DNA of 64,000 bases, taken from assembly GCF_030445035.2 (NCBI RefSeq), contig NC_080673.1, positions 190,631,216 to 190,695,215 on the forward strand. Reading direction: 5' to 3'. This document shows positions 33,085-43,548 of this stretch, one piece after another. Position 1 is the stretch's first letter; each line of letters begins with the position of its first letter. The notes under the pieces were generated by a model, which was given only the letters and a program-made list of their open reading frames with translations, did not search any database and was not told where the DNA came from. Made by a program: the position numbers and the translations under genes. The DNA is from Dasypus novemcinctus (lineage: Eukaryota; Chordata; Mammalia; Cingulata; Dasypodidae).

Positions 33085-33093
33085 AAAGAGTAC

Positions 33094-33505
33094 GAAAACG
33101 GACTTGGCCCAGTGGTTAGGGTGTCCATCTACCACATGGGAGGTCCACGGTTCAAACCCCGGGCCTCCTTGACCCGTGTGGCCTCCTTGACCCGTGTGGC
33201 CTCCTTGACCCGTGTGGAGCTGGCCCATGCGCAGTGCTGATGCGTGCAAGGAGTGCCGTGCCACGCAGGGGTGTCCCTGCGTAGGGGAGCCCCACATGCA
33301 AGGAGTGCGCCCCGTAAGGAGAGCCGCCCAGCACAAAAGAAAGTGCAGCCTGCCCAGGAATGGCGCCGCCCACACTTCCCGTGCCACTGACGACAACAGA
33401 AGCAGACAAAGAAACAAGACGCAGCAAATAGACACAGAGAACAGACAACCGGGGGGGGGGGGGTGGGGGGGGGAATAAATGAATAAATAAATCTTAAAAA
33501 AAAAA
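33094..33505 (+). mobile_element. DAS-III-type SINE
   Basis: Full-length armadillo SINE: tRNA-like head with A-box-like 'tggcccagtggttagg' (33105) and B-box-like 'ggttcaaacc' (33149), GC-rich body, a G run at 33452-33475 and an A-rich tail. Flanked by the 9-bp duplication AAAGAGTAC at 33085-33093 and 33506-33514. Inserted in an old L1. An 18-bp unit is present three times at 33163-33216. Apparent 159- and 168-codon frames on the minus strand are products of its high GC content. Confidence 0.95.
33163..33216 (+). repeat. Three 18-bp units inside the SINE
   Basis: GCCTCCTTGACCCGTGTG stands three times in a row, without mismatch. The other SINE copies in this window carry a single unit at this place. 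Confidence 0.95.
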
Positions 33506-33514
33506 AAAGAGTAC

Positions 33515-33770
33515 ACACTGTATAAATCCATTCATATGAAATCCAAGCGTTGACTAAACTAATGCTAGAAATCAGAAAGTATTTGTTTTGATAGTAAGAT
33601 AGAAATAGAAAGAAAGGAGCATGAAAAATCTCCATGGAGTGACAGCAAAGCTCTACATTATTTTGGGGATATATGCAGGTTGATACAAATATCAGAACTC
33701 CTCAAACTAAACACTTAAAATCTATGCATTTTATTTTATTTAAATAGTACTTCAATATAACATCAGGAAA
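33515..33770 (+). mobile_element. Old L1 3' part, right of SINE
   Basis: 'tataaatccattcatatgaa', 'gcatgaaaaatctccatgg' and 'ctaaacacttaaaatctatgc' continue the L1 relic interrupted by the SINE. Confidence 0.6.
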
Positions 33771-34269
33771 AGAAATGTATATGGTTCCTAGAAATATTTT
33801 TTCCAAAGATATTTAAGAATGGCAAAACTTCATTGTAAAACATTGAAAATATATACCTAATTCATGGAGAGGAAGCGACAATCTCATAAAGATAATTGCC
33901 ATTAAATAATTCCACATGTTCTATGCAATTGCATCCAATGTCTCAACTTGTGTGCATGTAGGTATGTGTATGATCACATTTATAGCTGATTATATAACTT
34001 ATATAAAAGAATACAGGGCCAAAAACCTTGGAGGAGGAGGAGGAGGAGTAAAAGGAAGAATAGAAAAATTTAGCCTATCAGATACCAACACTTCCAATAG
34101 AGATATATTATGTAAAACAGTGTACATTGGAGCAAATATAGCAACAGGTCAAGGAAACAAACAAAAAATATCTTGAAGGACATATCTAAAGCAAGTCCGT
34201 CTCCTGCATTATCAAAATTTCCTTCTCTACTAAATAACCCATATCACATGCAAATGTTTTTTATTTTCC
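33771..34269. other. Unassigned
   Basis: A short (GGA)n at 34029-34048. No gene seen. Confidence 0.4.
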
Positions 34270-34682
34270 CATCCCGAAAAATAAAATTCTTTTGACTCCT
34301 ATTTCCTTTTACTGGCATGCCATATCTTCACTCTTATTTTCAGTAAAACTCCCTGAAAAAGAGTTGTCTAGAATTGCCATCTCCAATTTTCTCTCATTCT
34401 CTCCTAAGCCCATTCTATTTAGTTCTTTGAATTCCACCACTGGAACCTCCAAACTGATCATTTTAGTGCCCACTTTCTTTCCTCGTTTTATCTCCATATT
34501 TAATATAATCAGTCACTTCCTTCTTGGTAAACTTTCCTGGCTTCCAGGGCAGCATACTCCCTTTGCTTTTCTCTTCCCTCATTGGTCATTCCTTCTCAGT
34601 TTTCTTTCCTTTTTTCTGTTTGCTACCTGACTTCTTAATTTCGAAGTAACCCAAGGCACAATTCTTATTTCAACTCACCATT
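34270..34682 (+). mobile_element. L2 relic, segment 1
   Basis: C/T-rich text with L2 order, for example 'aaactttcctggcttcc', 'ctcattggtcattccttctc' and 'aggcacaattcttatttcaa'. The same L2 continues at 35571, 36313 and 36691, showing four segments separated by younger insertions. Confidence 0.5.
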
Positions 34683-35138
34683 TTTTTGTTGTTGTTTTTT
34701 CTATTTTTAGAGAAGCTTTAGATTATATGAATGTTCCATAAAAAATACAGGAGATTCCCATATGTCCCACCACCTCTCCCTCTCACACATTCCCACATTA
34801 ACAGCATCTTTTATTAGTGTGGCACATTTGTTACAATTGATGAACACATATTGAAGCATTGTGGACTGTAGTTTACACTATAGTTTATACTCCATCCTGC
34901 ACAATTCTGTAGGTTATGACAAAATATATAATGACCTGTATCTGTCATTGCAAAGTCATGCAGAACAATTTCAATGTCCCGAAAATACTCCCATATTATA
35001 CTCCCTTTCCCATCCCTCAGAATCTCTGGTGGTCACTGCCTTTATAACAATGATAAAAGTTTTTCCATTACTAGAAGAATAATGTCTGTAATAGAATAAT
35101 AAGTATGCTTTAGCCCATTAATCTCACCACTTATTCTT
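34683..35138 (-). mobile_element. L1 3' end inserted in L2
   Basis: Plus-strand text is the complement of an L1 3' end: 'agagaagctttagattatatg', 'acattcccacattaacagc', 'ttgtggactgtagtttac', 'gtcatgcagaacaatttcaa', 'agaatctctggtggtcact'. It corresponds to the plus-strand copy at 23080-23300. Poly(A) is the T-rich start at 34683-34710. Confidence 0.75.
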
Positions 35139-35556
35139 TTTTTTTTAAAGATTTATTTTATTTATTTTTCTCCCCTCCCCCCCACCCCAGTTATCTGTTC
35201 TCTGTGTCCACCTGCTGCATGTTCTCTTTTTTTTTTTGTCTGCTTCTGTTGTCAGTGGCACGGGAATCTGTGTTTCTTTTTGTTGTATCATCTTGTTGTG
35301 TAGCTCTCCGTGTGTGCAGCACCATTCCTGGGCAGGCTGTACTCTCTTTCACGCTGGGCGGCCCTCCCTATGGGGTGCACTCCTGCGCACATAGGGCTCC
35401 CCCATGTGGGGGCACCCCTGTGTGGCACAGCACTCCTTGTGCGCATCAGCACTGAGCACGGGCCAGCTCCACAAGGGTCAAGGAGGCCCGGGGTTTGAAC
35501 CGCAGACCTCCCATGTGGTAGACAGATGCCCCAACCACTGGGCCAAGTCTGCTTCC
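35139..35556 (-). mobile_element. DAS-III-type SINE
   Basis: Minus-strand full-length copy: T-rich tail at low coordinates, tRNA-like head at 35490-35556 (complement of the B box at 35493). Flanked by the exact 14-bp duplication CACCACTTATTCTT at 35125-35138 and 35557-35570. It lies at the edge of the L1 fragment inside the L2. Confidence 0.95.
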
Positions 35557-35570
35557 CACCACTTATTCTT

Positions 35571-35924
35571 AAACCCATAGTAATCATATCCAATTTCATA
35601 GCTGTAACTAGCATCTATATACCCATGACTATCCATCCCAGGCCTCTCTCTTGAATTTCAGATGCTTATAGTCAATAGCCACCTCAACAACTTACTGTAG
35701 AAGTCCAATAGATCATCTCAAACTCAACATGTCAATATAAATGTCAGATCTTCATCCCTAAAGTACTTACATGTCAGTTCCCTTTTTCAGTTGGCAACTC
35801 CTTTCTTGCAATTGTTCAGATAAAAATATTTGGAGTCACAGTTGACACTTTTCTTCTTTCTATCCTCACACCCAAACCTGAAAGCTCTAACTTTCACCTC
35901 CATTACTACCCCACTTGTATGAGG
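35571..35924 (+). mobile_element. L2 relic, segment 2
   Basis: Very good order match: 'tctcttgaatttcagatgc', 'gaagtccaatagatcatctc', 'aaactcaacatgtcaat', 'cagttggcaactcctttc', 'tggagtcacagttgaca' and 'cttctttctatcctcacacc'. Confidence 0.75.
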
Positions 35925-36312
35925 CACTGCCTTCGTTTATCTGAGCTGGATCATAAACACCACACAATGGGCTGGCTTAAACTGTGGGAATTTACTAGCT
36001 CACAGTTTTGAGGACTTGCTCTCTCCATGAAGTCTGTAGTTTTCTGGTGCTGGTTGCTGGAACTCCTTGCGGTTCCTTGACTTTCTTATCACGTGGCAAC
36101 ACACTTCCTTTCTCATTTCTGTAATTCCTGGGTCCTCTTGATAAGGACCCCAGAAATCCAGATTAAACCCCCATTTCTTCAGTGGGCCACACTTCAACTA
36201 AATATAACATCTTCAAGGTGACCTCTTCACAATGGGTCCACATCCTCAGGAATGCAGATTAAAAGTAAGAACATGTCTAAATTAGGATACAGAATTTAAT
36301 CTACCACAATCC
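35925..36312 (-). mobile_element. MaLR/ERVL-type LTR inserted in L2
   Basis: The complement has 'acatgttcttacttttaatc', 'ggggtccttatcaagagg' and near its 3' end 'tcaaaactgtgagctag ... taagccagcccattgtgtgg', as in MaLR LTRs. It separates L2 segments. Confidence 0.65.
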
Positions 36313-36358
36313 CCATCATTTCTTTCTGGGTTATTGGCAGCAGACATCTAACAGGTTG
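36313..36358 (+). mobile_element. L2 relic, segment 3
   Basis: 'catcatttctttctgggtta' and 'gcagacatctaacagg' continue the L2 order. Confidence 0.6.
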
Positions 36359-36359
36359 T

Positions 36360-36690
36360 ATTAATCAAAATAAGTTAATTGTATAAGAAATAATCCCAAA
36401 ATATGAGTGGCTTAACAAAATAAAAGTTTATATTCACGTCATGCCAAGTTCAAAGCAGATCTTTCTGGTCTGGTGATCTCCTGATAGTCTCTCCTTTAAG
36501 ATGTCCTATACATATCCAAGTTTCTTCAGTCCTTGGCTCTACAATTCCTAGGCCCTAGGGGCCTCTACAGGAAGTAGCATACATCACTTATGCCCAAATT
36601 ACATTGGCCAGAACTCAGTCACACGGTCAAGATAGCAGAAAAGAATCCTGGGAAATGTAGATGAGTATGGCATAGCTTGAGATGTATGCC
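36360..36690. mobile_element. Unclassified old repeat inside L2
   Basis: Has 'tgagtggcttaacaaaat', 'aaaagtttatattcacg', 'cattggccagaactcagtca' and 'cctgggaaatgtagatgag', a common mammalian medium-reiterated repeat whose class I do not assign. Confidence 0.5.
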
Positions 36691-37075
36691 ACAAAATTCT
36701 CTCTGTTTGTATGCTTACCACCCTACATATATTCTCAATACAGTAGCTGGAGTGATCTTTTCAAAATGTAAGCTATGTTCATACAGCTCCTTCTGCTTAA
36801 ATTTCTGAAGGACAGCCTATTTTACTCTGACTCAAAACCCAAGTTCCTAACAGTTTCCCACAAGGCCCTGCAATAGCTGAACTCCCATTAGCTCTTTGAT
36901 CCCACCTTCTACTGCTCTTCCCTTCACCCTATTCTCTTCCAGCCACCCTGGCCTCTTGCTGTTTCTCAGAGGGACAAGGCAAGCTTCCATCCCAGGGCTT
37001 TGATGTATCTGGACCTTCTGCCTGAGAGGCTCCTCCCAGTTATCTGAAGGGGATTATCCATATATCTCACAAATC
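36691..37075 (+). mobile_element. L2 relic, segment 4
   Basis: 'cagtagctggagtgatctttt', 'caaggccctgcaatagctg', 'ctcttccagccaccctggcc' and 'ttctgcctgagaggctcc' are the 3' part of L2. Confidence 0.8.
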
Positions 37076-37089
37076 CATACTAAAAATTT

Positions 37090-37240
37090 GTGAGATATCT
37101 ACTGTCAGTAGATATCATCATTATTTGAAAGATGGGCAACTGAGGCATGGTGTCAGATTAACTTGTCCAATGTAACATAGCAAGGGATGCATCTAGGTTT
37201 GATTGAAGCATTTTGTGCCTAGGACTTCTGCTCCCAACGA
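37090..37240 (+). mobile_element. MIR fragment
   Basis: 'atcatcattatttgaaagat', 'gggcaactgaggcatgg', 'aacttgtccaatgtaaca' and 'gcatctaggtttgattg' match the MIR 3' half. Confidence 0.65.
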
Positions 37241-38264
37241 CTATGCATTCCTCTTCTCAGCATGCTCTGGCATGAAATTCCCTCCAGAAATTATAAATCT
37301 CTTCTTCATTGGTGTCACAAAAAAATCCCAACATTTCTATCAAGAGTTGATTTTTTTTAAGTGCTCCAAGTAAGTATTGTTTAACAGAGTCAGTGCCCAG
37401 CCACTTATCAGATTGTACTGCCTACCCTAACTGTTTAATTACTCTATTTTTGCAAAGCCAGCGCTGCTAACTTGATTCCTGTAGCTGTGGCCTTTCCTCT
37501 CCATGAAGTAAGTGTCTAATCAATTGGATGTTCAGTTGGGTTTAATTCAATGGTTTTACCACTGAGGATTGCCATCTAACCACATACATGTGGATTTCAA
37601 TCCATTTTAAATGGCTTAATTTATATGGATGTATTCCCTACAATAAAGTTACTTAGTATCGGTAGCACAAGAATGTTGTGTTGCAAAACAGAAATCATTG
37701 CCTAGAGTCAGTGTATTGACCCCAGGGTCCATACCATCAGTGACACTACAAAGCTTATATGAATATTCATATCCTTCCTGCAGACTCTTGATTGAACCCA
37801 CAGTCTTCATTTTCTTTTGAATTAATAATGACCTTGTGTTATCACTCATCTGCTTTGAACAGAGAAACATCTAAATTGTTTCAGCCCTGAAAATGGAAAT
37901 TGTTTCTATGGATCCTCGAGGTGGTGGCTGAGGTTTCAATGGGTAGTGTACAGGCCAACCATGGCAAACTCTCAGTATGTGAAACATCAAGAGAGCACTG
38001 CTTTCCAACTTTGCTTCTTGTACTGGGTATCTGTTACTCTTTGTCTGCTTTTCTCTTTGTTTGGGAAACACCTTTCCCCAGTTCTATGTGATTCTGGTCA
38101 TTTTATAAATCACGTTGTCCTGCCTTCTAATTGAAAAACATGGGCAGATAAAAACACTGGTGCGTAGAGTACCTTACACTGCTGGACATAAGTGTTGAAA
38201 CACAGAGCTGAGCATGCAATCAAAGCAGAATTTGAAGAATATTTGAGGAGCTAAAGGGGTATTT
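37241..38264. other. Unique DNA, no gene
   Basis: Frames at 37649-38134 overlap on both strands and have no coding signs. No repeat recognised. Confidence 0.45.
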
Positions 38265-38480
38265 TACAATGTGTATTACTTGCCCATTTTTGTGTAACAA
38301 ATTATCCCCTAATTTAACAGTACGAAAAAACACACACCACAGAATTCCCTCAAGGGGAGGTGATTGAACAAGGGCTTGGTGACCAGGAGGTGGATATCGT
38401 CTGAAGCCATTCCAGAGAGCTACCTACCACAAAGATGCTTCCACCTCTGTGTACCGCCCCCCACCCCCAAGCAAGCCGAC
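38265..38480. mobile_element. Old medium-reiterated repeat fragment
   Basis: 'tgtgtaacaaattatcccct', 'aaggggaggtgattgaacaa', 'ggtgaccaggaggtggat' and 'gagctacctaccac' match a common mammalian repeat; class not assigned. Confidence 0.45.
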
Positions 38481-38964
38481 ACCAACTTATTCTGAGAAAC
38501 AAATAAGAAAAATTATCCCCTTTGTCACATGTGCCAATATCTAGAAAAAGTCACCACTTTCCTGGATACAGCCTGAGCCAGGGCACATGTCTTAGCCAAC
38601 AGAACCTGTTGTCTTTGAGCAATGCATAAACTATAAATCTGAGAGTAGCAGGTCTTTGTTCACTTTTGCCTCATTTCTACCAAACAAATTCAATGTCAAA
38701 CAATGCTATTTTAAAAGCGAGGGTAAGCTGTCCTGTTTCAATTGATCAAAGGCTTCTGCAGGGAATATAGTCAATGTAATGTCATTTATTAAAAGAGACA
38801 TGTAATCATTGGCTCTGAAATTGAGTTTCTACCTTTAAAGCTCTATGAAAACAGAAGGAATTATTATCTATATCTAATCTGATTAAGTCAACCAACAAGC
38901 CCCCACCCCATTTCATTTGGGGCATCCAACAATTAACATCAGATTCTCATGCCAACGTTTTGTA
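38481..38964. other. Unique DNA, possible conserved element
   Basis: 38690-38880 has the look of conserved non-coding DNA: 'aattgatcaaaggcttctg' includes a TCF/LEF-like ATCAAAGG at 38744, followed by several TAAT cores. Inference only. Confidence 0.3.
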
Positions 38965-39105
38965 GCAGGTACTTTCAAAATAATTGTAAGAAATGAACAA
39001 CACCAATGCAAGGTGCTACTAATAAGATGGTATAGGGGAATCCTGTATTTTATGTGTGATTTTCCTGTAAATCCAAAATGTCTATAATAAAAATAACCAT
39101 AAGAG
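38965..39105 (+). mobile_element. L1 3' end fragment
   Basis: 'accaatgcaaggtgctact', 'ggggaatcctgtattttatg' and 'tttcctgtaaatccaaaatg' are the L1 3' terminal module. Confidence 0.75.
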
Positions 39106-39409
39106 AAAGAGCAGCTCAGTCGAAGTAGGGAGGTAGCCCTAAAATTCCTGAACTATACTTTGAAAACCATGGATCTCATTCAGTCTCTTCATTTACAAAG
39201 CAGATGTGAAAACTGATTGACAAGATTGGCTGGTATTCTGGGGTTATTCTTTACCTGCTCAACACTTACACAGGCTCTCACCAAACATTTATTTATCACC
39301 TTTCATGTGCCAGGCACTGGACGTGGTACTGGGCTGTATTAATGGACATGATTAATAAAGTCTCTGTCTCTATACTTCAGTGGGGAAGACATGCAATATA
39401 AAAAAAGAG
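39106..39409. other. L2/MIR-like 3' end at 39190-39400
   Basis: 'acatttatttatcacctttc', 'atgtgccaggcactgg', 'ctctgtctctatacttcag' and 'tggggaagacatgcaat' resemble ancient L2-type ends. Otherwise unassigned. Confidence 0.45.
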
Positions 39410-39600
39410 TTTATGCTTCTTGCTGGGTGCAGGGTTTCTGTGTGAGATGATGCAAAAGAAAAAAGTTGAGGCAATGGATATTGGTGATGATAACACAATA
39501 TTGTGAATATAACTAATATACCTAAATTATAAACCTGAAAGTGGTTAAAATGGGAAATTTTGACTTGCACATATGTTACTACAATAAAAAAGTAAAAACA
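39410..39600 (+). mobile_element. Old L1 3' end
   Basis: 'gtgcagggtttctgtgtgag', 'ggcaatggatattggtgatg', 'acacaatattgtgaatataa' and 'gtggttaaaatgggaaatttt' then an A-rich end are the L1MC-like 3' terminus. Confidence 0.75.
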
Positions 39601-39609
39601 AAACAAAAC

Positions 39610-40823
39610 AAAAGAGCAAAAGACTAATCAAGACTGTTAGAGTCTTATGGCCCCTTGGCGGGTACCTCCCATGTCCCTCAAAGGCTCAGGATGGAGCTGG
39701 CTTGTACTGCCATGTGGGAACAGAGGGAACAGAGGAACTCTCATGCACATAGTGGGAGCATGTATGTCTGACACAATCTTACTGGTGGCAGCCCAAGGGA
39801 CTTAACCATGATAAGCATTACAGGCTCTCCATTCCAGAATTCTGCGTTCAGGCAGAAGGCAGGTCACAGGTCTCTCCTGCAGAAAGCTGTGGGAGAGTAG
39901 GCAAGTTGCGGCTGCCTTGGGCAAGGGGTTGTTGGCTGTAGGACATACAGTGCAGTGCACAAGAAAGTGAGGAAACTGTCTTTTAGGGAAGAGGGAACAT
40001 TGTTATCCATGTAAAAGGGGGGATTCCTAGGGGCCACACTTGCATGTCCCAGAAAAGATACATCTGCAGAAAGGATCAGTAAAACACCTATGTTTTAGCC
40101 TGGAACTATTCTCTAAGCTTATTGTATAGATAAACCCTGAAGGAGAAATAACAAGTCAGTCTGCAAAATCTGGGGGAAACATTTCCTATTTTTCCTTCTT
40201 ATTTTTTAATTAATTAATAATTTTACTGTTTTTAAATCTTGGCCTTCAAGGAAAACTGATAACATTTGTTGGATAAGCTTAAGGAACAGATTTCTCAGGT
40301 TTCAACAAAAGATTACAAAATATACAAAGGAAAAGAAAGAAGTAGTCTACACAATTGAGAAGATTAAAACATCAGAAACCATTAATGAGAAGACCTGAAA
40401 CATACAAGATAAGACTTTAAAAAATTGGTCCCAAATATGCTCAGAGAACTAAAGGAAAATACAGACATAGAACTAAAGAAGTCAGGAAAATGATAGATGA
40501 ATACAAAAACAATCTCAATAGAGAGATACGAATTTTGAAAAGGAACAAGACAGAGGTAAAGATGACAATAACAGAATGTAAAATTCTCTAGAATTATTCA
40601 ACAGCAGATTGGTGCAGAAGGAAGAAAAAACAAGTGAACTTGAAGATAGGATAATTGCAAGCATCCAGTCTGAGGAGCCAAATAAAGAAAGAATGAAGAA
40701 AAGTGAATAGAGTCTGAGGAATCTGTGGGATACCATCAAGCACACCAATATACACATTATGGAAGTCCCATAAGGAAAAGAAAGAGAGAATGAGCAGAAA
40801 GAATATAAATAAATAATGATTGA
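39610..40823 (+). mobile_element. Older L1/HAL1-like element, 5' part with ORF1
   Basis: 39610-40190 looks like an L1 leader. 40240-40810 reads as the ORF1 coiled coil and RRM start, with many frame breaks ('gggataccatcaagcacacc', 'aatatacacattatggaag'). The text stops at 'gaaagaatataaataaataa', where a younger L1 entered, and resumes at 50204 with 'gataatggttgaaattttc'. Confidence 0.65.
40811..40823. repeat. Target duplication of the young L1, left
   Basis: AAATAATGATTGA, against AGATAATGGTTGA at 50204-50216 (two differences). Confidence 0.7.
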
Positions 40824-42530
40824 GAGGGTGGAGCCAAGATGGCATCAGAGTAAGGAGCTCCTGGAGTCAGCTCTTGAAACAGGGCAGTTGGTGGTTACCC
40901 AGAGCTACCTAAAGCACCTTTTGGAGAACCCAGGAGACCAGAGGAGTATTCAGCAACATCCTTGACAGTGTGGAAGGGGAAGACTACCCATCTGTACAGA
41001 GGAATCATGAGTAGAGCAGTCCATGCCACGGAGGTCAGTGCCCGTGGTGTGCAAGCTGCCTCGGGAGCTAGTCTGTGGTTGGAGTTGAAGTTCCATCTCC
41101 CTCAATGAAAACATTGGAAAACATGGTGTAGCACTGACTTCAGCTACTAATTAGTGGATTTGGTGGGCTGAAGTAGAATCCTAGGAACAACTAAACTTTG
41201 AGCCTGTCCAGGTCAGAGGGAAGCCAGTGACCACCATTTTAACTCCATCCCGGGTACAAGGGGAAGCACTGCTGACTGAAAATCAGTGCTTGTAAGGAAC
41301 AGCTTCTCTCTACCCAGGTTGGATTGTAAATCTAGCCTAAACACCAGTCCCACCTCTGGCAGGGAGGAAGCTGAGGGACTTGCACCACCTCTCTGGGAAG
41401 CTGCAAGCCCTGTTGCAGAGGCTGGTGCCTATCCTACTCTAGGGATGCAAGCTGCCTCAGGAGGTATTCTGTGGTTGGAGTTAAAAACTCCATTTCCTAT
41501 AAATGGTGGAAGAAAAGACAGATGTCCACCGACCTCAGCTACTGATTAGTGGACTCAGCAGGCTAAAGTATAATCCTAGAGCCAGCTAGGGTTGGAGCCT
41601 GTCCAAGTGGAAAAGAGTCCAGTAGCTGCCATCTTGACTCTGGTCCCAACATGAGGGGGAGCCTGGCTGACTTAAATCCAGTGAAGTTAGGTACGGGCTT
41701 CTTTCCACCAAGATTGGACTACAGGCCTAGCCTAGGCTCCAGCCCCACCTCCAGCAGAAAGATAGCTGGCAGGACCTGCACCAGGCTCTCCATGTAAGTG
41801 AAAGTGCTGTCTGCTGGCAATGGCTGAATAGTTGGACACCTGGGGCTGCATTCCCACACCCCAAGAGAATAGGATAGGAGCTTGGTATCCTTGGCCTCTC
41901 CAGGCAATGGCAGGAGTTTTCAGCCCACACAGATTTGTTGAGTGCCTTTGAGTCCATCTCTACCTCTGTCCCCCTACAGGATAGGAGGGGGCTGGTATGG
42001 ACTCAACCTCTCAGGGCAACAGTTTTGGGCTGCACAAGTCTGACTATTGGGCACTTGTGGCTCCACTTCCATCCCCAATGGACAAGAGATGGACTGTGTT
42101 TGCCCAGCCTCCTTTGGGTACCTGCAGGTGCCTTTTGGCCCACACAGCCTGGTCTGGTGGGTACTTGTAGATGCACCCTCACCCCCTAATAGGAAAGAAG
42201 GGGGCTCATCTTTCCACAGCCTTTGTGGGCAACAGCAGACCTTCAGCCTGCATGGACTTAACTATTAGATGCCTATGAATCCACCCCCATCCCCAATAGG
42301 ATAGGAGGGTTTTGGTGTCTCCACAGCTCTCTGGACAATGAGAAGAAAGGTGAGAGAAACTTTATCAATTCCTGGGGCAATGTGGGCAGCTTCAGCCTCC
42401 ATAGCTTACAGCACCAACTATATCCTTGGCGCCTACTACACAACCAGCAAGGGAGAAAAGATAAGAAATCCCTAAACTAAAGGGGGAAACTGCACCCAGA
42501 ATAAATACATCTAGCAAGCTAGATGTAGAA
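40824..42530 (+). promoter_or_regulatory. L1 5'UTR with two tiers of tandem repeats
   Basis: First tier: two monomers of about 395 bp (anchors 'caagctgcctc.gga' at 41051 and 41449; 'agctactaattagtgg' at 41142 and 'agctactgattagtgg' at 41535). Second tier: about five units of 100-112 bp from 41800 to 42330, anchored by 'aggataggag' at 41869, 41979 and 42298 and variants at 42079 and 42191. L1 leaders hold the sense promoter; monomeric leaders are known in mouse L1. Confidence 0.7.
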
Positions 42531-42534
42531 ACAC

Positions 42535-43345
42535 CAACAAAAAATTACAATACATACCAAGAAACAGGAAGAGACTGCACAATTAGAGGAACAAGATAAT
42601 CCTGCAGATGATATTAAGGAGTTGAGACAACTAATCTTAGATGTTCAAACAAATCTCCTTAATAAATTCAATGAGATGGCTAAAGAGATTAAGAATATTA
42701 AGAAGACATTGGATGACCACAAAGAAGAATTTGAAAGCATACATAGAAAAGTAGCAGACCTTATGGGAATGGAAGGTGCAATAAATGAAATTTAAAATAC
42801 ACTGGAGGAATATAATGGCAGATTTGACGAAGCAGAAGAAAGGGTCAGTGAGTTCGAAGACATGGCCTCCAAAAGTGAAAAACAAAAGAACAGATAAAGA
42901 AAAGAATGGAAAATTTTGAACAGGGTCTCAGGGAACTAAATGACAGCAAGAGATGTGCAAACATACATGTCATGGGTGACCCAGAAGGAAAAGAGAAGGA
43001 AAAGGGGGTAGAAAGAATATTTGAAGAAATAATGGTGGAAAATTTCCCAACCCTATTGAAGGACATAGATATCCATGTCCAAGAAGTGCAACATACTCCC
43101 ATGCAAATAAATCCAAATAAACCAACTCCAAGAAACATACTAATCAGAATGTCAAATGCCAGAGACAAAGAGAAAATTCTGAGAGCAGCAAAAGAAAAGT
43201 AATGCATAACATATAAGGGATTTCTTGTCAGAAACCACAGAGGCAAGAAAGCAGTGGTATGATGTATTTAAGATACTGCAGGAGAAAAACTGCTAGCCAA
43301 GGATTTTATATCCAGCAAGATAATCTTTTAAAAATGAGGGTGAGA
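42535..43345 (+). pseudogene. L1 ORF1 (coiled coil, RRM, C-terminal domain)
   Basis: 42550-42890 translates to a Lys/Glu-rich coiled coil, interrupted by a stop near 42793 and another at 42895. 42906-43202 is open for 98 codons and contains the RRM start NIHVMGDPEGKEKEKGVERI and the following conserved block up to 'ILRAAKEK'. The C-terminal domain follows (43203-43340) beyond a stop. The product would be the L1 RNA-binding trimer; this copy is dead. Confidence 0.8.
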
Positions 43346-43548
43346 TTAGCATATTTACATATAAACAGAACTGAGAGAGTTTATAACAAAAAGACCAGCT
43401 TTGCAAGAAATACTAAAGGAAGTGTTACAGTGTGAAAAGAAAGGACAAGAGAGAGAGGCCTGGAAGAGAGTCTAGAAATGACAACTGTATCAGTAACAGT
43501 AGCTAAAAGTGTCAAATATAAAATGACAGACAAAACACAAAGATCAAA

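Noticed and set aside
33105..33160. Possible tRNA gene
   Set aside because: tRNA-like head of a SINE; no full cloverleaf, and it is followed by the SINE body and a tail with target duplication.
33052..33635. Frames of 159 and 168 codons
   Set aside because: Antisense of a GC-rich DAS SINE; the same shadows appear in the other SINE copies at 35204-35614, 44564-45098 and 61336-61840.
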